A stretch of 64,000 nt of DNA from an uncultured Lachnospiraceae bacterium (GTDB lineage Bacteria; Bacillota; Clostridia; Lachnospirales; Lachnospiraceae). The translations under genes were made by a program, and so were the position numbers. The stretch spans positions 22,233 to 86,232 of the forward strand of contig CANDAG010000014.1 of assembly GCA_947382625.1 (NCBI GenBank), given 5' to 3'. Shown piece by piece: positions 24,990 through 34,000 of the stretch. The notes under the pieces are model-generated. The model worked only from the letters and a program-made list of their open reading frames with translations. It was not told the DNA's origin and searched no databases. How positions within the stretch are numbered: position 1 is the first letter of the stretch; each line of letters begins with the position of its first letter.

Positions 24990-25559
24990 ATGAAAAAAAG
25001 AAAAATGATTTTATGTTTATGCTTTTCGGTATTGCTTTTTGGATGCGGTGATCGTGAGGGTGAGGAGATTGCAGAACAGGAAGTGATTAATATGGAAGAG
25101 AGTGGAAACAATGAGTCTGTAGAGGATAAAGATGCAAGTGTTGTAAATGATACAGAGGTTAAGGAGGAAGGGGACACCGGAAAAGAAGACACAGACAGCA
25201 AAACAGATGAAAAATCCTTCTCAGATATGGAAGAAGCGCTGGAGGGAATGGTACAAAAGGTCGAAGAGAATTCTGTGGTGATCAGCAGGATTTTTTCAGG
25301 AGAATCAGAAGAGGATGGACTTTATTATGCCTTCAGTCCGGGAGAGGGCAGTGAAGAGGAGGAGCTGATCACAGTGTATGTCACAGATGATACCAGGTAT
25401 CAGTATCAAACCATAAAAAACGGGGGCGAGGATGTTACGGAGACAGAGGGAAGCTTTACTGATATCAAGAAGGATTTAATGGTAAAGGTAACAGGGAATA
25501 TGAATGAGACGAAGGATGAGATGCAGGCGAAGGAAATTGTAATTATAGAGGTAGTTTGA
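24990..25559 (+). CDS. Acidic lipoprotein with DUF5666-like C-terminal domain
   Basis: A 189-residue lipoprotein: signal peptide with lipobox LLFGC near residue 19, then about 60 very acidic, low-complexity residues (Glu/Asp/Lys/Thr), then a folded part from about 85 (EGMVQKVEENSVVISRIFSG ... ITVYVTDDTRYQYQTI ... DLMVKVTGNMN ... KEIVIIEV). The C-terminal pattern is that of small OB-like domains annotated DUF5666. RBS AAAGGAG. It is first in the operon after the phased direct repeats and 34 bases before the propeller/binding-protein fusion. Function unknown; a sensor or accessory of the transporter is possible. Confidence 0.72.
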   Translation: MKKRKMILCLCFSVLLFGCGDREGEEIAEQEVINMEESGNNESVEDKDASVVNDTEVKEEGDTGKEDTDSKTDEKSFSDMEEALEGMVQKVEENSVVISRIFSGESEEDGLYYAFSPGEGSEEEELITVYVTDDTRYQYQTIKNGGEDVTETEGSFTDIKKDLMVKVTGNMNETKDEMQAKEIVIIEVV

Positions 25560-25593
25560 TAAATAAAAAAGAGACAAAAAGAAAGGAGTTATT

Positions 25594-28038
25594 ATGGTAC
25601 ATAAAATGAAGAAACACAAAAAAATCTGGTCATTGCTTCTGGCGACAGCACTTAGCATTTCTATGCTTTCGGGATGCGGAGGCAGTCCGGCGGACAATGC
25701 AGGAAGCAGCAATGCAGACTCTCCGGCAGCGGAGACAGAAGATTATAATGGCGGCAGTGATCAGAGCAGTGAGACAGAAGAAAAGAAATCCCCGAATATG
25801 GAAGATACTTCCGATGATAATGGCGGTAATACAGCGATGGGACGCTATGTGGAAACCATTTCGGATTTATCTGAGTTCTGTGAAAGGGTAAGCGGAGTTA
25901 CCAGAACGCAGGATGGCTCCCTGGTAGTGACGGACTATAACGGAACCCAGATGATATCCAAAGATAACGGCGCAGAGTGGGAACCGGACAAACTAAGCTG
26001 GTTCAAGGATCTGGATATGAGCTATGTATTTAGTCTCGCCTACGGACCTGACGGTACGGCCGGTATTATCTATAAGCCGGAAAAAGAAGAAGCTGAAGGC
26101 ACAGAGGAGGATGAGAAGGGAGATTTCTGGGCGGACGCCCAATGTCTTGTCATTAAGCCGGACGGAAGCCGGATCCAGGTGGAAGCAGGCGGCGCGGAAG
26201 AAGGGTATCCTGAGAATGTCTTTGTCACAGATAGCGGGGATATTTTTGTAAGTACGATGAATGGCGTGATCCGTCAGGTAAAGGATGATGGCAGTACGGA
26301 GAAGATCCTTACCGTAAATAAAAGACCGGAACAGATATGCTTTCAGGGGAATCTGATGATCATGGATGCGGAGAGATATGACGGTTTTCTTATCTATGAT
26401 CTGGAGAAAAAGGAGTATGTAGAGGATGAGGTTTTGCACGATTTTGTGCAGGAGAATTATAAAGACAGAAGCTACAGTACTTCAGACACCTTTGAGGTAG
26501 TCTTTTTTCCGGGAGAGGATGGCGTGCTTTATATCGCAGGAGAAAAAGGCCTGCACCGTCATGTGATCGGCGGAAGCGTTATGGAACAGGTGATCGATGG
26601 GGCGCTTTCCTGTTTTGGAAACCCTTCCTACAGCCATTCCCTGATACAGATGATCGAGCTCCCGGATCATGAGTTCCTTGCGGTATTTTACGGAGGAAAG
26701 GCGGCGCACTTTGTCTATAATCCGGATGTCCCTACAGTGCCGGATGAAAGGCTTAAGGTATATAGTCTGAAGGAAAATAGTACCCTGCGTCAGGGAGTCA
26801 GCATTTATCAGACAGGTCATCCTGAGGTTTATGTGGATTATGAGGTAGGGATGGATGAGGGTGATTCTGTCACAAGAGATGATGCTCTGAAAAAATTAAA
26901 TACTCAGATCATGGCGGGAGAGGGGCCGGACGTGATCATTCTGGATAATATGCCTCTCAAATCCTATATTGAAAAAAATCTGCTTCTGGATCTGAGCGAA
27001 TGCCTTGGAAGCCTTCAGGGAGAGGACGCCCTTTTTGAGAATATAGTAGGAGCCTTCAGGACGGATGGAAAGGTGTATGCGGTGCCCTGTGAGATTCAGC
27101 TGCCTTTGATGGCAGGAAAAGAAAAGTACATTTCCATGGCAAAGGATCTTGGAGGGATCGCGGATATGATGGAAGAGCTCAGGGCGGATAATCCTGAAAA
27201 GCCCCTGCTGCGTATCTGTTCCGAAAAGGGGATCATGCGGTTTTTCGCCATGACCTCGGCTCCTGAATGGATTAATGAGTCCGGTGAGCTTGACACAGAG
27301 GCGGTAAAGGAATTTTTAAAGCAGACAAAGCGGATCTACGATGCCCAGATGGAAGGGCTTCCTGCCCAGTATGTAGAGGATTATATGACCAGCAATGTGA
27401 ATTATTCCAGCTATTTCGGCGGTTCCAGAGAGGATTCGGATTATTTCAGGACGCCCTATGAAATGGGATATCTGGCAGGAGAGGCTCAGCTGGCCATGGG
27501 AACCACTTATTATCACAGCGGGATCTGTGAGATGTTCTCCATCAAAAAGGTGGAGGGCTTTGAGGATGACATGATCCTTCCTATGAGCGGGATGAGCAGC
27601 GATGTCTTTATTCCCAAAACCCTGATCGGAATCAATGCAGGTTCATCCAATATAGATACGGCAAAGGAAATGTTAAGAACCCTTCTGGGAAATGAAAACC
27701 AGAGCAATCTGTATTCCGGCTTTGCCGTAAATAAGGGAGCATTCCCCAAAATGTATGATATTAATGAGGAATGGATCAGTGAAGAAGGCATATTCAGCTC
27801 TATAGGATCGTCGAGTCCTGATGGCAAATCTTTTCATATGAATATTTATATGCTTTCAGAGGAGCAGCGTCAGACCGTACAGAAGTGGATGGAAACAGTT
27901 TCCACTCCCTATCTTGAGGATACTGTGGTGGAAACGGCTGTGTATAATGCAGGGATTGAGTATTTTCGTGATCTTGCCAGCCTTGACGAGGCGGTAGAGG
28001 CGGTTGCCCGGGGGCTGGAAATTTATATGTCGGAGTAA
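25594..28038 (+). CDS. Lipoprotein: N-terminal beta-propeller-like part fused to family 1 solute-binding protein
   Basis: An 814-residue lipoprotein with lipobox SGC near residue 27 and a Ser/Glu-rich linker to about 85. Residues about 90-380 show repeated short strands typical of a beta propeller (TRTQDGSLVVTDYNGTQMIS, FVTDSGDIFVSTMNGVIRQV, FFPGEDGVLYIAGEKGLHRH). From about 390 the sequence is a solute-binding protein: DALKKLNTQIMAGEGPDVII, LLDLSECLG, then a late NKGAFPKMYD and QRQTVQKWMETV. Ordinary binding proteins are about 430 residues, so the propeller is an added domain. RBS AAAGGAG. Two permease genes follow immediately, so it serves that transporter; the ligand is unknown. Confidence 0.85.
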   Translation: MVHKMKKHKKIWSLLLATALSISMLSGCGGSPADNAGSSNADSPAAETEDYNGGSDQSSETEEKKSPNMEDTSDDNGGNTAMGRYVETISDLSEFCERVSGVTRTQDGSLVVTDYNGTQMISKDNGAEWEPDKLSWFKDLDMSYVFSLAYGPDGTAGIIYKPEKEEAEGTEEDEKGDFWADAQCLVIKPDGSRIQVEAGGAEEGYPENVFVTDSGDIFVSTMNGVIRQVKDDGSTEKILTVNKRPEQICFQGNLMIMDAERYDGFLIYDLEKKEYVEDEVLHDFVQENYKDRSYSTSDTFEVVFFPGEDGVLYIAGEKGLHRHVIGGSVMEQVIDGALSCFGNPSYSHSLIQMIELPDHEFLAVFYGGKAAHFVYNPDVPTVPDERLKVYSLKENSTLRQGVSIYQTGHPEVYVDYEVGMDEGDSVTRDDALKKLNTQIMAGEGPDVIILDNMPLKSYIEKNLLLDLSECLGSLQGEDALFENIVGAFRTDGKVYAVPCEIQLPLMAGKEKYISMAKDLGGIADMMEELRADNPEKPLLRICSEKGIMRFFAMTSAPEWINESGELDTEAVKEFLKQTKRIYDAQMEGLPAQYVEDYMTSNVNYSSYFGGSREDSDYFRTPYEMGYLAGEAQLAMGTTYYHSGICEMFSIKKVEGFEDDMILPMSGMSSDVFIPKTLIGINAGSSNIDTAKEMLRTLLGNENQSNLYSGFAVNKGAFPKMYDINEEWISEEGIFSSIGSSSPDGKSFHMNIYMLSEEQRQTVQKWMETVSTPYLEDTVVETAVYNAGIEYFRDLASLDEAVEAVARGLEIYMSE

Positions 28039-28042
28039 GGCA

Positions 28043-28951
28043 ATGCATAGACGAAAAAGCAGGAGATCTATCAATCATTTAAATCGAAAGAATTTAAGTC
28101 GAAAAAAACTGGGGGCCTTCTTAAGCTTTATGGCTCCCAGCCTTCTGGGAGTTACGGTTTTTGTGTTGCTCCCTTTCGGGGATGTGGTGAAAAGATCCTT
28201 CACCACGGCAGTGACGGGACAATTTACAGGCATGGCAAACTATGGGACGATCTTTCAGAATCAGGCGTTTCTGATCGCAGTCAGAAATACGCTGAAATTT
28301 ACATTGGTGTGTATCCCTCTTCTGGTGTTGATCGGGTTTTGCATTGCATGGCCGTTAAGTAAGCTAAAGGAAGCAGGGCTGATCAAATCGGTGTATCTGT
28401 TTCCTCTTGCCATGCCTACAGCAACCATTGTTATGGTATGGAAAATGGTATTTTACAAACAGGGCTTCTTAAATCTGTTTTTATCCCGGCTGGGAGAGCT
28501 GACGGGGATGTGGGGGGAGATACATACGGATTACCTGGGAACGGAGGCTGCCTTCTGGGTGCTTGTGGGCAGCTATATCTGGAAGAACACAGGCTACACA
28601 GTGGTACTGTGGCTGGCAGGTATCATAGGCATTCCCACGGGACAGCTTGAAGCGGCAAGAGTCGACGGAGCAGGAGGCTTTCAGAGACTCTGGTATATTG
28701 TCCTGCCAAATTTAAAAGGAAGTCTTTATACGATTGTGATCTTATCTTTTTTGAATTCCTTTAAGATTTACAGGGAAGCCTATCTGGTGGCGGGAGCCTA
28801 CCCCCATAAAAGCATTTACCTGCTCCAGCATCTGTTCAACAACTGGTTTGTGAATCTGGAATTTGACAAGATGGCAGCGGCGGCAGTGTGTACCGGTGGA
28901 TTTTTGCTGGTGGTGATATTATTATTACAGAGAGTTTGGGATAAGGAATGA
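28043..28951 (+). CDS. ABC transporter permease (MalF type)
   Basis: A 302-residue membrane protein with six hydrophobic segments and the EAA motif (LEAARVDGAGGFQRLWYIV then LP). It starts at ATG 28043, five bases after the binding-protein stop; the frame is open back to 28004 but no ribosome binding site supports that. The N-terminus is unusually basic (about ten Arg/Lys in 30 residues). It pairs with the next permease. No ATPase gene is present in this operon. Confidence 0.9.
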   Translation: MHRRKSRRSINHLNRKNLSRKKLGAFLSFMAPSLLGVTVFVLLPFGDVVKRSFTTAVTGQFTGMANYGTIFQNQAFLIAVRNTLKFTLVCIPLLVLIGFCIAWPLSKLKEAGLIKSVYLFPLAMPTATIVMVWKMVFYKQGFLNLFLSRLGELTGMWGEIHTDYLGTEAAFWVLVGSYIWKNTGYTVVLWLAGIIGIPTGQLEAARVDGAGGFQRLWYIVLPNLKGSLYTIVILSFLNSFKIYREAYLVAGAYPHKSIYLLQHLFNNWFVNLEFDKMAAAAVCTGGFLLVVILLLQRVWDKE

Positions 28952-29811
28952 AAGAAAAAGCTTCAGTCAGCCTTAAAAAGGCAGTTACAGTATTTTCACT
29001 GATCTTACCGGGAATATTTGTGGTACTTCCCGTGCTGCTTTTGGTCACGGGATCCGTGATGGATCATTATGAGCTGAAAGGGTATCTTACTTCCGTATTT
29101 ATGGACGGGACAGAGTTTATAGGCTGGAAGCTGATACCGGATTATCCTTCCTTTGAGAATTACGGGAAGCTGCTGTTTATGACGCCCCAGTTCTTTGTAC
29201 TATTCTGGAATTCTGTAAAAATGGTGCTTTGCATTCTGGCAGGGCAGCTCCTTGTGGGGGTGCCTGCGGCCTGGGCCTTTGCGGTGTATAAGGTGCGTGC
29301 GGGAAAATTTTTGTTTGCCTTTTATGTGGTGCTTATGCTTCTGCCGTTTCAGGTCACTATGCTTTCAAGCTATCTGGTCCTTAACAGACTTTCTCTTCTG
29401 AATACCCAAAGGGCGGTGATCCTGCCTGCAGTCTTTTCTACCTTTCCTGTTTTTCTCACCTACGGAGGCTTTCGGAGTATTCCGGAGCAGCTCTTTGAGG
29501 CGGCCAGAGTGGACGGTGCAAGAGAATGGTATATCTTTTTCAGAATGGGCCTTCCCCTTGGCAAAAGCGGGATCCTGTCGGCAGTAGTGCTGGGATTTCT
29601 GGAATACTGGAATATGATGGAGCAGCCTATGGCGTTTATTGATGATAAGGCCTTATGGCCCTTGTCCCTGTACCTGCCGGAAATCGTCTGGGGGCAGGCA
29701 GGATACGCCTTTTGCGCATCGGTGATCACGCTGATCCCAGCGGCTTTTGTGTTTGTGATGGGACAGGACTATCTGGAGCAGGGGATCGTTTATTCAGGAC
29801 TGAAGGAGTAG
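28948..29811 (+). CDS. ABC transporter permease (MalG type)
   Basis: A 287-residue partner permease with the EAA loop FEAARVDGAREWYIFFRMGL followed by P, and MALPFQ-like LLPFQVTMLSSYLV. It overlaps the upstream permease by four bases (ATGA). An HlyD-like adaptor gene follows after 48 bases. The extracytoplasmic loop after helix 1 (DHYELKGYLTSVFMDGTEF to about residue 70) is of normal length. Confidence 0.9.
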   Translation: MKEKASVSLKKAVTVFSLILPGIFVVLPVLLLVTGSVMDHYELKGYLTSVFMDGTEFIGWKLIPDYPSFENYGKLLFMTPQFFVLFWNSVKMVLCILAGQLLVGVPAAWAFAVYKVRAGKFLFAFYVVLMLLPFQVTMLSSYLVLNRLSLLNTQRAVILPAVFSTFPVFLTYGGFRSIPEQLFEAARVDGAREWYIFFRMGLPLGKSGILSAVVLGFLEYWNMMEQPMAFIDDKALWPLSLYLPEIVWGQAGYAFCASVITLIPAAFVFVMGQDYLEQGIVYSGLKE

Positions 29812-29859
29812 AGGCAGTGGGACGTCGGGTAAGGGTAAATATTTTTCAGGAGGCAGGCT

Positions 29860-31173
29860 ATGGTTAAGAAAAAAACATGGGCAGGTTTATGCTTGTTTAT
29901 GATAGGAATGTGGATCTGTACGGTGGTTTCTAAGAGTATGTATACTACCAGGCTCCCGGTGGTGAATACGGTATTTGGGGAGGAGAAGTATGTGGAGCAT
30001 GTGGTGGAGGCAGAAGGGATCGTGGTGGAGGGTGGAAAGAAGGCGGTGTCGGCCTTAAGCGGGCTTAAGGTAAAGGATATTCTGGTGCATGCGGGGGATA
30101 AGGTGGAAGTGGGAGATGTGCTTTTTACCATTGATCTGGATGATCTGAAGGCGATCATGGATGAGAAGCAGTCAGCCATTCATGAGCTGCAGCTTCAGGT
30201 AAATGCAATTGAGCAAAACAAGGCTCTTGCAGCACAGAGAAAGGAGATAGAGGAGGCCCGGGCAAGAGAGGATTATGATACCACAGCCAGACAGAAGGAT
30301 ACGGATGTAGGACGGGCCATGGACAGGTATGTCCGGGCTTTGGAGGAGCTGGAAAATGCAGAGGGGGCAGATGAGGAAGAGCAGCAGAGATTAAAGGATG
30401 AGCTTCAGAGCGCCGCCTATGAGGAGGCAGATGCCATGCGGGAAAGGGATGCCGCAGTGAAGGAGGCAGGCAGGGATGTGGAGGATATTCTTATGCCGGA
30501 GAACGCAGATGCCGCCCTTTCGGTTTATCAGGCTCAGATTGCAGACCTTAAGGAGGGGCTTTTAGTCTATCAGCAGGTTCTTGATGTCCAGGGAAATGTG
30601 GCAGCGGAAAACCAGGGAATGATCACAGATATTAATGTGGAAGAAGGGGGACGGGTACCGGATGCGGCGGCCATGATGATGACAGATGAGAGTATTCCCT
30701 GCCAGTTTAAGGTAAATCTTGATAAGGAACAGAAGAAATACGTAGGGTATGGAGATGAGGTTTCCATAAGACTAGATGGCAGCAGTGCCAGGATAACGGC
30801 AAAGATCGACTATCTTTCCGAAAGCCAGTCTGTGCCGGGCGGATATGAAATTCTTTTTGATCTGCCGGAGGATATGGGCTTTCCGGGGCTTTCTGGTACG
30901 ATGGAGCATACGGAAATGGGAGAAAAGTACAGATATTGTGTTCCTGCCAATGCTGTCTATGAGAATCAGAAAAGAAATTTTGTTTATGTGGTGAGGGAGA
31001 GGGAGGGCATCCTGGGTTCTGAATATTATGTAGAGGAAGTAACGGTGAAGGTACTGGATTACAATGAATCCTGGATGGCTCTGGATGCACCGGCTCTTGA
31101 CAGTAACAGTAAGATCGTCACTTATGCAGATAAGGAGTTTGGCAAGGGAGATGTGGTGAGATGGGTGGAATAG
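29860..31173 (+). CDS. HlyD/RND-adaptor-like membrane fusion protein
   Basis: A 437-residue protein with one N-terminal membrane anchor (about 8-25), a biotinyl-lipoyl-like half (SALSGLKVKDILVHAGDKVE then VGDVLFTID near 65-90), a long charged coiled coil (about 100-215, Glu/Ala/Arg rich), the second lipoyl half (AENQGMITDINVEEGGRVP near 250) and a beta-barrel part to the end. This is the layout of periplasmic adaptor proteins of efflux pumps. It closes the binding-protein/permease operon (RBS AGGAGGC). An adaptor together with importer-type subunits and no ATPase is an odd combination. No MacB-type exporter is adjacent. Confidence 0.82.
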   Translation: MVKKKTWAGLCLFMIGMWICTVVSKSMYTTRLPVVNTVFGEEKYVEHVVEAEGIVVEGGKKAVSALSGLKVKDILVHAGDKVEVGDVLFTIDLDDLKAIMDEKQSAIHELQLQVNAIEQNKALAAQRKEIEEARAREDYDTTARQKDTDVGRAMDRYVRALEELENAEGADEEEQQRLKDELQSAAYEEADAMRERDAAVKEAGRDVEDILMPENADAALSVYQAQIADLKEGLLVYQQVLDVQGNVAAENQGMITDINVEEGGRVPDAAAMMMTDESIPCQFKVNLDKEQKKYVGYGDEVSIRLDGSSARITAKIDYLSESQSVPGGYEILFDLPEDMGFPGLSGTMEHTEMGEKYRYCVPANAVYENQKRNFVYVVREREGILGSEYYVEEVTVKVLDYNESWMALDAPALDSNSKIVTYADKEFGKGDVVRWVE

Positions 31174-31265
31174 ATTTTTAATGATCCAAAGTAGTACAAT
31201 CCGGATAAATGTGGTATGATGCATATAGTTACGGGAAAAATGTTTATTGACAGGAAATTTAGTAT

Positions 31266-32243
31266 ATGGATTATATCGTATTGGATTTGGAATGGAATCA
31301 GAGCAATACAGGAAGAGAGCCTGAGGTTAAGGAAATCCCTTTTGAGATCATTGATATAGGCGCAGTGAAGCTGGACGGGGACAGAAAAGAGATCGGAAGA
31401 TATGACCAGCTGGTGAAACCGGCAGTATATAAGCAGATGCACAAGGTGACTGGAAATCTGATCCACCTTCAGATGAAGGATCTGCAGGCGGGAAAGCCCT
31501 TTACAGAGATGATCCCGGAGTTTCTTTCATGGTGCGGGGAGGATTATATTTTCTGTACATGGGGACCTCTTGACCTGTTAGAGCTTCAGAGAAATATGCA
31601 TTTTTATCATATGAAGCCTTTAAGTGAGAGCTCTGTCAGGTTTCTGGATGTGCAGAAGCTTTTCAGCATCGCCTTTTTCCCCGGGCAAAGCGCGGGTCAA
31701 AGGCACAATCTGGAATATGCCATAGATTTTTTTGGAATAGAGAAGGATGTTCCGTTTCACAGGGCTTACAGTGATGCCCATTATACGGCGCGGATATTGG
31801 AGCTGCTTCCCCGGGAGGTTTTGCTCAACTATTCCATTGATACCTATGTACTCCCCAAAACCAGGCAGGAAGAGATCCATGTGATATTTCATGATTATAT
31901 GAAATATATTTCCAGAGAGTTTGAGGATAAACAGACAGCACTGGCGGATTGGGAGGTTATCAGTACAAAGTGTTATTTATGCCACAGGAATCTGCGCAAA
32001 AAAATCCGTTGGTTTTCGCCCAACGGAAAGCATTATTACAGCGTTGCCCTTTGCCCTGTCCATGGATATATGAAGTCCAAGATCAGGATACGCAAGTCAG
32101 AAAGCGGCAAGGTCTATGTGGTCAAAACCTCCAAGTTTATCAAGGAGGAGGACTTCCAGAAGCTGCTCCAGAAAAAGGAACAGGCAAAGGAGCTGCATAA
32201 GATCAAACGCTGTCCCGCCTCGCGGGCCGGCTTATTGAATTAA
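31266..32243 (+). CDS. DEDDh 3'-5' exonuclease (DnaQ-like) with C-terminal Cys motif
   Basis: A 325-residue nuclease. Exo I is IVLDLEWNQ (Asp6/Glu8 region), Exo II lies in FCTWGPLDLLEL, and Exo III is FHRAYSDAHYTARIL with the His and Asp of the DEDDh type, as in KapD/ERI-1-like proteins. After about 225 a Cys-rich stretch (CYLCHRNLRKKIRWF ... VALCPVHGY) may bind metal or RNA. The last dozen residues (CPASRAG) are encoded by a copy of the dispersed 23-nt palindrome. It converges on the carboxypeptidase gene with a four-base overlap. Confidence 0.82.
   Translation: MDYIVLDLEWNQSNTGREPEVKEIPFEIIDIGAVKLDGDRKEIGRYDQLVKPAVYKQMHKVTGNLIHLQMKDLQAGKPFTEMIPEFLSWCGEDYIFCTWGPLDLLELQRNMHFYHMKPLSESSVRFLDVQKLFSIAFFPGQSAGQRHNLEYAIDFFGIEKDVPFHRAYSDAHYTARILELLPREVLLNYSIDTYVLPKTRQEEIHVIFHDYMKYISREFEDKQTALADWEVISTKCYLCHRNLRKKIRWFSPNGKHYYSVALCPVHGYMKSKIRIRKSESGKVYVVKTSKFIKEEDFQKLLQKKEQAKELHKIKRCPASRAGLLN
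32209..32231 (-). repeat. Dispersed 23-nt GC-rich imperfect palindrome, copy 2
   Basis: Minus strand reads GCCGGC-CCGCGAGGCGGGAC-AGC; nine of ten arm pairs form (including a G-T) around a 3-nt loop. It overlaps the last codons of the exonuclease gene and lies just beyond the end of the carboxypeptidase gene. Confidence 0.6.
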
Positions 32244-33757
32244 AAGAAACGGTTAGACCGGGAGGATGAGAAATCAGGACCATCCTTCCGGTTTCGTTTA
32301 CGCAGCCATCTGCGGCGTTTTTTAAAGGACAGACCGGTTACTGAGGCATGACGGCGTCTTACGGTTTCAGTGCGGCTGCTGCGGAAGCTGTAGCTGCCTG
32401 CAAGGGAGCGTATCGTAAATATAGCGATGAGAGCTGCCGCAACGGCGAGAATGATCATAAGCACCAGCTTGATATTGACGATGATCACATGAGAGTCTGC
32501 CTCCTCTTCTATTTCCGGAGATTTTTCTGTAAATTCATAGCCGGCAGCTTCCCGGGGCACAAGATCCACAGTGGCAGTCCCCACATAAGCGTCATGGTAG
32601 CTGTAATTGATAACGGCAACCTCATCCTCCCGGGCAGTATCATAGGAAATCCGGGAATCCAGTTCATCGAAGGCGGCTGTCTTGGGCATGATCAGATAGC
32701 TGTCCCCATTCAGTGCAAGGATAGGATTGGAGTTCCCGAAAATATCGTTGGAGGTATTAAAAAATCCGGAGCGCTGAATGGAATATTTGGTTTCGTTTTC
32801 TACCACATTCACCACAGAAAAGTTGGTAAATCCATAATCAAAAAGCTTCACGGTATCATTAAACTGTTCCGGAGATTCCTCTTTCATGACGACACAGATC
32901 AGCTTCATACCATTCTGCTCTGCACATGTGACAAGAGTCTGCCGGGCCTGACTGGTAAATCCGGTTTTTCCCCCTTTGATCCCCTTGTAGGCAATGTCTC
33001 CGGTGATCAGCTGATGCTTGTTTCTCTTGATAAAGTCATCAGGCTGGGTTTCGGTAGCCTCGAAATGGTGGGAGGCCGTATTTCCCATCTTGGAGAGAAA
33101 CTCATTCTGAAAAAAAGCTCTGGCGATCAGGGCCAGATCATAGGCAGAGGTATAATGGTTCTCATCATGAAGCCCATGGGCGTTAACAAAATGAGTATTT
33201 TTACAGCCAAGCTCCTTTGCCCTTTCATTCATCATATCGGCGAACCCGTCAAGGCTTCCGGCAATGTGCTCGGCCACAGCATTGGCAACCTCGTTGGCAG
33301 AAGCCGTGAGGATACCGTAGAGGCACTCTTCCATGGGCATGGACTGTCCCGCATCGATCCCGATATGAGAGCTTCCGGGTTCGATGCTGAAAACAGCATT
33401 GCTTGAAAAGGTGATCATCTCATCGATTTTCAGATTTTCTGCGGCAAGCAGGCTTGTCATAAGCTTGGTGGTACTGGCAGGGTATAGTCTTTCATCGATA
33501 TTTTTGGCATAGAGGATAACGCCGGTGTTGGCCTCCAGCAAAATGGCGCCCTCAGCTCCGATGGCCGGACCGGCAGGCCAGTTTTCAATCTGGTTGGTCT
33601 GGATGGGGAGAGATTTGCGTTCTTCTGCCTCTGCCTGAAAGTCTTCAAGGGTAACAGGCTCCGCTAAGGCATCGATCCCGGAAAAAAACAGGGTGTTAAA
33701 CACTATTAATATAGAAAAAAAGGCAGATAAGCTCCGCCGGATTTTGTTGGCAGACAT
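32240..33757 (-). CDS. D-alanyl-D-alanine carboxypeptidase (PBP5/DacF family)
   Basis: A 505-residue penicillin-binding protein of the S11 peptidase family that trims the terminal D-Ala of peptidoglycan stems. Signal peptide at about 10-32; active-site motifs are S-x-x-K in YPASTTKLMTS, S-x-N in LTASANEVANAV and K-T-G in KGGKTGFTSQARQ. A C-terminal domain and a membrane helix (LVLMIILAVAAALIAIFTI) followed by an Arg/Ser-rich tail of about 55 residues anchor it; the tail is longer than usual. RBS AAGGAG. A hairpin lies in its last codons (32257-32294). Confidence 0.92.
   Translation of the reverse strand: MSANKIRRSLSAFFSILIVFNTLFFSGIDALAEPVTLEDFQAEAEERKSLPIQTNQIENWPAGPAIGAEGAILLEANTGVILYAKNIDERLYPASTTKLMTSLLAAENLKIDEMITFSSNAVFSIEPGSSHIGIDAGQSMPMEECLYGILTASANEVANAVAEHIAGSLDGFADMMNERAKELGCKNTHFVNAHGLHDENHYTSAYDLALIARAFFQNEFLSKMGNTASHHFEATETQPDDFIKRNKHQLITGDIAYKGIKGGKTGFTSQARQTLVTCAEQNGMKLICVVMKEESPEQFNDTVKLFDYGFTNFSVVNVVENETKYSIQRSGFFNTSNDIFGNSNPILALNGDSYLIMPKTAAFDELDSRISYDTAREDEVAVINYSYHDAYVGTATVDLVPREAAGYEFTEKSPEIEEEADSHVIIVNIKLVLMIILAVAAALIAIFTIRSLAGSYSFRSSRTETVRRRHASVTGLSFKKRRRWLRKRNRKDGPDFSSSRSNRFF
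32257..32294 (-). terminator. Possible terminator hairpin in the 3' end of the carboxypeptidase gene
   Basis: On the minus strand ACCGG-A-AGGATG pairs with CATCCT-C-CCGGT around an internal loop, followed by the T-rich CGTTTCTTTTAATT. It overlaps coding sequence, so its role is uncertain. Confidence 0.4.
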
Positions 33758-33839
33758 AAATAAGCTCCTTGTTAAATTTATGGGTTCTTACGGGCTTTGC
33801 AGCAGATGCAAGATCCTGGGATGAACTGTCATGACTATT

Positions 33840-33868
33840 AGTTTACATTTTGCCGAATCTCTTGACAA
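33840..33868 (-). promoter_or_regulatory. Putative promoter of the carboxypeptidase gene
   Basis: Minus strand TTGTCA (33863-33868) and TAAACT (33840-33845) with a 17-base spacer. Confidence 0.4.
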
Positions 33869-34000
33869 GGGTTATTTCCTTAAAGGTTCCTTAAATTTAT
33901 CCTTTCCATCTGACAAAAAATGTTGTAGAATAGGTGGTTGTAATAGGGCAGTTTGCCCGGCAGATTGCCCGGATAGAGAATAAAAATAAAGGATGAAGCA

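Noticed and set aside
32348-33406. A 352-codon plus-strand open frame
   Set aside because: It is antisense to the D,D-carboxypeptidase, which has all active-site motifs, and its product has no recognisable pattern.
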